Assembly: GCA_023131225.1 (NCBI GenBank) | Contig: JAGLZW010000009.1 | Location: 32,490 to 96,489 of the forward strand | Direction: 5' to 3' | DNA: 64,000 bases | Source of the DNA: Candidatus Bathyarchaeota archaeon | GTDB taxonomy: Archaea > Thermoproteota > Bathyarchaeia > Bathyarchaeales > SOJC01 | Part shown: piece after piece, positions 59,922-64,000 of the stretch | How the letters are laid out: the number at the start of each line of letters is the position of its first letter | Numbering within the stretch: position 1 is the stretch's first letter | Program-made: the position numbers and the translations under genes | Notes under the pieces: model-generated | What the model was told of the DNA's origin: nothing | Seen by the model: the letters and a program-made list of their open reading frames with translations, nothing else | The model's database searches: none

Positions 59922-60679
59922 GGAACGTACTTCGCCTTGTCTGGTTCGATCTAAAACAGGAACTTAAGCCGCCTGTCTGGATTATCATGGAATGGGTTAT
60001 CTTCCTTGTTCAAGTCAGCGTATATGGCGTAATGATTTCTCAACTCGTTACAGGTATAGACAACTATTTTCAATTCTACGCGGTTGGCTTGGTAATTATG
60101 ATAACTTTTAATATGGCATCCCACACAGGACGTCACTTTGTTGAACACGCCCATGAAGGACGATTGCCCTACCTGCTTAGCCTCCCCATTTCACGGACAA
60201 AACTATTCATCAGTATTGCCTTGCAAGGCGGAGCAGAGCTTGCACTAATGCTTGCAGTCCCATTGACCGTCACGTTGCTAATCATCGGAAACCTCACATG
60301 GGTTTCTGCAGTTGCTTGCGTGTTAGCCCTGTTTTTTCTTGGCTTCGGTGTAGCAGGTTTGATGCTAAGCTTGTCTTTCATAGCTTTCAAGTCGTCTGAC
60401 CTTTATACTGCAATCGTCACAGGCCTAAGCACTATAATAATTCGTTTTAGCACGGTGTTGTACCCTTTCATTTTTTTGCCTCCCCAGTACGCCTCAGTTG
60501 CACTGTTCAGCCCACTCACATACGGATCAGACTTGACTCGTCTTATCCTAGGATTTGATCCAAGTATTCTCATGAATCCCTATTATGCAGTGGCTGTACT
60601 GACAGCCCTATCGGTTAGCACATTAGGTTTAGGCTTGATTCTAATTCAGAGACTCGTAGAAGGAGTTAAGAGTGCATGA
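59918..60679 (+). CDS. ABC-2-type permease, subunit 1
   Basis: The 253-residue protein has six membrane helices, e.g. YFQFYAVGLVIMITFNMASH, LALMLAVPLTVTLLIIGNLT and FLGFGVAGLMLSLSFIAFKS. GRLPYLLSLPISRTKLFISI is the cytoplasmic coupling segment seen in ABC-2 permeases. It overlaps both neighbours by 4 bases, so the three genes are one operon. The exported substrate is unknown. Confidence 0.88.
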   Translation: MRNVLRLVWFDLKQELKPPVWIIMEWVIFLVQVSVYGVMISQLVTGIDNYFQFYAVGLVIMITFNMASHTGRHFVEHAHEGRLPYLLSLPISRTKLFISIALQGGAELALMLAVPLTVTLLIIGNLTWVSAVACVLALFFLGFGVAGLMLSLSFIAFKSSDLYTAIVTGLSTIIIRFSTVLYPFIFLPPQYASVALFSPLTYGSDLTRLILGFDPSILMNPYYAVAVLTALSVSTLGLGLILIQRLVEGVKSA

Positions 60680-61452
60680 GTGAGATTCGCGTTGTTCTTG
60701 CTATAGCACGCAACGACTTCTCCTATTTCTTTCGAACAAAATGGCTCATGGCAGTGCTCCTAAGTCTTAATCTCTCTGACATGCTTGTCGTTGCACTTGT
60801 CTACAAGAGAATGATGACTTTCGACTACTTTGTATACTTTGTCCCTGCAGTTATAATTATGGGGCTTTTCGCTGCTTCCATGGACACAGGCAGACGAATT
60901 TGGCTGGCTCTTCGTGAAGGCGTAATCCAGTATGAACTGTCCCTTCCAATCAGCACTCACGGTCTAGTTATAGCCTATTTGCTCGCTGGAGGCACAGCTG
61001 CCCTAGTGTACGCAAGTTCTCTAATGGCAATTGCACTAATCGTTCTTCCGGCTCGTGCAATCTGGAGCGCCTTCATGTTGCTGCCTTTCCTTTTCATCTT
61101 GGCCATGGGACTCGCTGGCATCGCAGCTACACTTGCCGCAGTTGCGTCGACACATGGAGAATTCTTCTTTGCCTTCCAAAACATTGTGCAAGTCGCTCTC
61201 CTCACCCTAAGTACGGTGTACTACCCTATCGAAGTTATTCAAAATTACCTGCCGCCTGCGCTAATTATCGTTGTTGCTGCGAACCCATTAAGTTTGGCTG
61301 CCGAAGCCCTTCGCCAGTATACTTTTGCAGGTGCTCCTATTGAACTCGGCTTTCTAGCTAAAATTCTTCTTGCAAGCGTGCCTTTCGCCATTGTAGGTGC
61401 ATTTGCTTACCTAGCTGCCCTTCGCAAATTCCAGGTTAAAGGAAAACTGTGA
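60676..61452 (+). CDS. ABC-2-type permease, subunit 2
   Basis: The 258-residue protein has six membrane helices and the same coupling pattern as the first permease (EGVIQYELSLPISTHGLVIA). The two share layout, so the transporter is probably a heterodimer with two copies of the ATPase. The N-terminus IRVVLAIARNDFSYFFRTKW is the usual cytoplasmic front. Confidence 0.88.
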   Translation: MSEIRVVLAIARNDFSYFFRTKWLMAVLLSLNLSDMLVVALVYKRMMTFDYFVYFVPAVIIMGLFAASMDTGRRIWLALREGVIQYELSLPISTHGLVIAYLLAGGTAALVYASSLMAIALIVLPARAIWSAFMLLPFLFILAMGLAGIAATLAAVASTHGEFFFAFQNIVQVALLTLSTVYYPIEVIQNYLPPALIIVVAANPLSLAAEALRQYTFAGAPIELGFLAKILLASVPFAIVGAFAYLAALRKFQVKGKL

Positions 61453-61631
61453 GTACCTTAGCCACGAATCAAAGAAAAATTCGACGTAAAATATGAGACA
61501 CGTTTCAACATGAAATTGTGTTAACAAATGGTAGGCAACTATGAAGATCTTCCAATAAAATATTAATATCAACCCGCTGCTAAAGAAACAGGAAACTTAT
61601 CTCAGCCCCCCAAAGGAGAATCGATGCAGAT

Positions 61632-62666
61632 TTGAAGCCCTCAACACGAAGTTACATGTGTGTTTTGGTTAGCTGGATCTTACTTGTTTGCTACTCCGTT
61701 CTCCTTGCAAGTGCTGTAGAAAGCATTATTGACCTCTCGGGTGTTGTGCCGTCGGATGACAATATAAAGCATATAATAATTTTCCTTTATGGTCTTGCCA
61801 TAGTGAGTTTCTTGGGAGGGTCACAAATCCCTGCGATTTTTCTAAAGAAAAGAAGCTTCATAGTTCAATTCGGTTTCAGCATAACGTTTGGCTTCATGCT
61901 TATACTGATAACTATCCTTAATGACACAACTCTCAATCCACTTCATGAAACAATCTTAAAGCCCTTCTTCTTGAACTATCCCGTGATTGCCGTAGAGTAT
62001 TTGTCTATACCCTATTTTTTCATGATTTTCATCGATCTTTACTTAAGTGGACGCCTAAGTGCCTTCTCTTGGAGATACTTCAGCCAATTCCTTGGCGGAA
62101 CGTTCTTACATCCACGACGCACATTCGACGAAGTCAGCTATAATCAATCAATTTTGTTTTCTTTGGTTTCAGTCGTCATAGTTTCCGTTACATGGATCAT
62201 TCGGACGGTAGCATTTTCTCTAGCAGATTTTGTTCCTACACGTTGGCGTTTCGTTCCTTTTAGCATCGGCGAACCATTAGAACTTGTATCTAGGACAGTA
62301 CTGATAATCCCTGCAGCACTGCTCCTCTGGTTGATAACGTCTGTTTTAGTGCATGTGGCAGCACGGCAACTCGGTGGAACAGGCAGCCACTCCAGAACAG
62401 CATCTTTGTTAGGCTTTGCTTTTCTACCTTCATTAATAACAATCGCCGTTGACTTGTTGGAGATCGGTCTTCAAATTGAAAATTCATTTTTGCTTTATGT
62501 GATCTTCTTGATCTTTGGCTTTGTTATTCCCTTAGTTTTATGGCCTCTAATACTCGTTATTTTCGCCATTCAAACATCAGAAAGGCTTTCATGGCGAAGT
62601 GCCAGTTTAGCTGCAATTATAGGGTTTTTGCCATTGTTCATTCTACTTACGCTGGCGTTTTTGTAG
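61632..62666 (+). CDS. Yip1-domain-like multispan membrane protein
   Basis: In this 344-residue protein the first half has four or five helices (VLVSWILLVCYSVLLASAVE, FGFSITFGFMLILITIL). The second half begins with a Yip1-like front, GGTFLHPRRTFDEVSYNQSI, then five helices including LLLWLITSVLVHVAARQLGG and TIAVDLLEIGLQ. The given start is TTG at 61632; an AAAGGAGAA at 61612-61620 lies upstream, and the ATG at 61656 is an alternative. It may use the transporter operon's output or act alone. The 180-base gap before it has its own AT-rich promoter-like DNA. Confidence 0.6.
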   Translation: MKPSTRSYMCVLVSWILLVCYSVLLASAVESIIDLSGVVPSDDNIKHIIIFLYGLAIVSFLGGSQIPAIFLKKRSFIVQFGFSITFGFMLILITILNDTTLNPLHETILKPFFLNYPVIAVEYLSIPYFFMIFIDLYLSGRLSAFSWRYFSQFLGGTFLHPRRTFDEVSYNQSILFSLVSVVIVSVTWIIRTVAFSLADFVPTRWRFVPFSIGEPLELVSRTVLIIPAALLLWLITSVLVHVAARQLGGTGSHSRTASLLGFAFLPSLITIAVDLLEIGLQIENSFLLYVIFLIFGFVIPLVLWPLILVIFAIQTSERLSWRSASLAAIIGFLPLFILLTLAFL

Positions 62667-62667
62667 A

Positions 62668-63657
62668 GTGTGCCTGCATCGACATCAAAGCCTAGGAAGC
62701 ACCAGAAATGCGCACGCGAAATTAAGCTCTAAATTAGATTCTGGAAGCCGGGGATGGGAATTGAACCCATATAGAGCAGCTCTGCAGGCTATGTATCCAA
62801 TAGTTGATGCAAGAAACATTACTCTCAGAATTTCTAATTTGGAGAAGACAATTTCAGACTTTGCTGTTTATTTAAGCATTGATGAGAGACTTACTAAAAG
62901 AATGGTCAAGCAGTACCAATACATTGCCATACGATTTCTGAAGCATTCTAAGGGAATGGTTAGTAGAGATGCTGTTAGAGGTTATCTTAAAGGGTATCTT
63001 TCCATGAGTCCAAGTACTTACAACAATCAGATCAAAGGGTTGAAAGCTTTCATCATGAGATATCTGGGAAGACCTGAAATTGTTTTCGGGTTCAGGAAAG
63101 CTCCTATTCTAAATAACTATGAAGAAACTGTTCTGCCTTCCAAGGATCAGCTCAGACTTGGCTTTAGCACTTTGTCTGGCGATAGAGAGAAAGCGATCTT
63201 TATGTTTTACAAGGATAGTGGATTGAGATGTTCAGAGCTACTAGAGTTGGCAATAAGTGATGTAGATTCCTCTCTAAGGTCAATTAAGTCTCGACATAAC
63301 ACAAGAACAAAAAGAGCTGGAATAACATTCTACACCGTTGATACAGAAAAGTATCTTCAGAAGTACTTGGCAAGTAGGAAAGATGACAAGGAGAGGTTGT
63401 TCAGAATTGACAAGAATGTCTTCTATAGAATGTGGGTTGAAGTTAGCAGGAAAGCTGAAATCAAAATAACACCTCAAGTGCTAAGAAAATGGCAGTCCAC
63501 TACTTTGGGAGAGAATGGTTGCCCAGATAGATATGTAGACATATTTCAGGGTAGAGCACCAAGAACAGTCTTAGGCAAATATTACACTGGAAGAGAACTA
63601 CTTAGACTGAAGATGATTTATGAAAAATTCTCTGAAGGACTAAAACTACTAGCATAA
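62668..63657 (+). CDS. SSV-type tyrosine integrase, probably the intC part of a split gene
   Basis: The reading frame has 329 residues, but residues about 25 to 41 are the antisense of a tRNA-Cys 3' end, so the protein proper starts near ITLRISNLEKTISDFAVYLS. A SAM-like core-binding part is followed by the catalytic arginine in DSGLRCSELLELAI, ITPQVLRKWQSTTLGE with arginine but glutamine in place of the usual histidine, and the tyrosine in TVLGKYYTGRELL. In SSV-type integration the gene splits at the attachment site; this is the larger, C-terminal piece. The short intN piece should lie at the other end of the element. Confidence 0.8.
   Translation: MCLHRHQSLGSTRNAHAKLSSKLDSGSRGWELNPYRAALQAMYPIVDARNITLRISNLEKTISDFAVYLSIDERLTKRMVKQYQYIAIRFLKHSKGMVSRDAVRGYLKGYLSMSPSTYNNQIKGLKAFIMRYLGRPEIVFGFRKAPILNNYEETVLPSKDQLRLGFSTLSGDREKAIFMFYKDSGLRCSELLELAISDVDSSLRSIKSRHNTRTKRAGITFYTVDTEKYLQKYLASRKDDKERLFRIDKNVFYRMWVEVSRKAEIKITPQVLRKWQSTTLGENGCPDRYVDIFQGRAPRTVLGKYYTGRELLRLKMIYEKFSEGLKLLA
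62746..62790 (-). other. tRNA-Cys(GCA) 3'-half: attachment-site repeat of an integrated element
   Basis: On the minus strand: CTGCAGA anticodon loop (62787-62781, anticodon GCA), 3' stem GCTGC, variable TCTAT, T-arm ATGGG-TTCAATT-CCCAT, acceptor CCCCGGC and discriminator T. The D-arm and 5' acceptor (GCCGGGG) are absent. This is what remains after recombination at the anticodon loop of a tRNA gene. The intact tRNA-Cys should be at the far end of the element, right of the window. Confidence 0.82.
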
Positions 63658-63755
63658 CCTTAACCACCACTTCCCTTTTTTCTATTAGATTGAGGTTTCT
63701 TCCACAAGTCATAAAAATGAAATAATTCCCTAGTCAAATTGCTTGGAGATTGAGA

Positions 63756-64000
63756 ATGCCTAAGAATATGAGTAAATTAATGGACGTTATCTTCATTTGC
63801 TCCTCTGTTATTTTCAGTATTTCGGTGAGTGTTCTCTACATTGCATTTAAACTTGGTAACATGGTGCTCGGGCAGGTGTGTGGTGCTATTGTCCTTTCTC
63901 TGATAATTCCTTTCACCATCACATTGTTAGGATATATGAAGGAGAAGGCGGAAAAGAGGACGATAATGTCTCATGTGTTTATTCTCTTCTATCTCTTTCT
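63756..64000 (+). CDS. Element-encoded membrane protein (cut by window edge)
   Basis: The ATG at 63756 follows GGAGATTGAG. The open frame runs to the window end without a stop: MPKNMSKLMDVIFICSSVIF, two membrane helices (VIFICSSVIFSISVSVLYIA, VCGAIVLSLIIPFTITLLGY), then a charged loop and the start of a third helix. No family is recognised. It belongs to the element carried by the integrase. Confidence 0.5.
   Translation, partial: MPKNMSKLMDVIFICSSVIFSISVSVLYIAFKLGNMVLGQVCGAIVLSLIIPFTITLLGYMKEKAEKRTIMSHVFILFYLF

Noticed and set aside
1..64000. CRISPR arrays or cas genes
   Set aside because: No evenly spaced repeats of 25 to 40 bases and no Cas-type proteins were seen on either strand.

Overview
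This window is archaeal chromosome. It encodes a histone, a TATA-binding protein, ribosomal protein S17e, AMP phosphorylase, two PurP-type FAICAR synthetases, a type 2 methionine aminopeptidase, a Sec11-like signal peptidase and a DUF1512 membrane protein. It also has a stand-alone 5S rRNA gene, a tRNA-Trp gene with two introns, many TTG or GTG starts, and TATA-like boxes 25 to 45 bases upstream of starts. The moderately AT-rich sequence and the intron-rich tRNA suggest a TACK-type archaeon, perhaps of the Bathyarchaeia. That placement is an inference and no marker phylogeny was done.

Layout. From 1 to 9 kb there are housekeeping genes: a partial DNA ligase, AMP phosphorylase, histone, TatD nuclease, S17e with a ubiquitin-like small modifier, a metallophosphoesterase and a PUA protein. 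From 9 to 13 kb there is a large PKD-repeat surface protein, an Lrp-type regulator, and an orphan gene followed by a broken dockerin fragment. From 13.8 to 15.7 kb there is little protein coding; it holds a foldable intergenic region, a tRNA 3'-half fragment and ORF remnants. From 15.7 to 32 kb come redox genes (DUF2148, a 49-residue membrane protein, a CoA-binding/thioredoxin fusion, a nitroreductase), an M20 peptidase, a KaiC-like ATPase, adenylate kinase, an Lhr helicase, tandem purP genes and a Ca2+-type P-ATPase.

The stretch from 32 to 41.3 kb is an accessory island. It opens with a catalytic-domain-only tyrosine recombinase, followed by a SAMHD1-like HD gene broken by one in-frame TGA. 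Next is a restriction-modification-like module: a GHKL ATPase fused to a PD-(D/E)XK nuclease, convergent with an m5C methyltransferase and a T:G-mismatch-type DNA glycosylase. A four-gene operon of unknown function follows, with a HEPN-like RxxxxH protein at its end. This island is the best place in the window to look for an undescribed system.

From 41.4 to 62.6 kb the sequence returns to core genes: class II aldolase, zinc ribbon, signal peptidase, TBP, pyrE, larA, an AEC transporter, a ThiI-like sulfurtransferase, RimI, a CYTH enzyme, trpS, map, DUF1512, 5S rRNA, the tRNA-Trp gene and an ABC transporter. A metallo-beta-lactamase-fold gene at 54 kb is clearly dead. At 62.7 kb an SSV-type integrase reading frame runs through a 3' fragment of tRNA-Cys(GCA). 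This marks the left end of an integrated element that continues past the right edge of the window.
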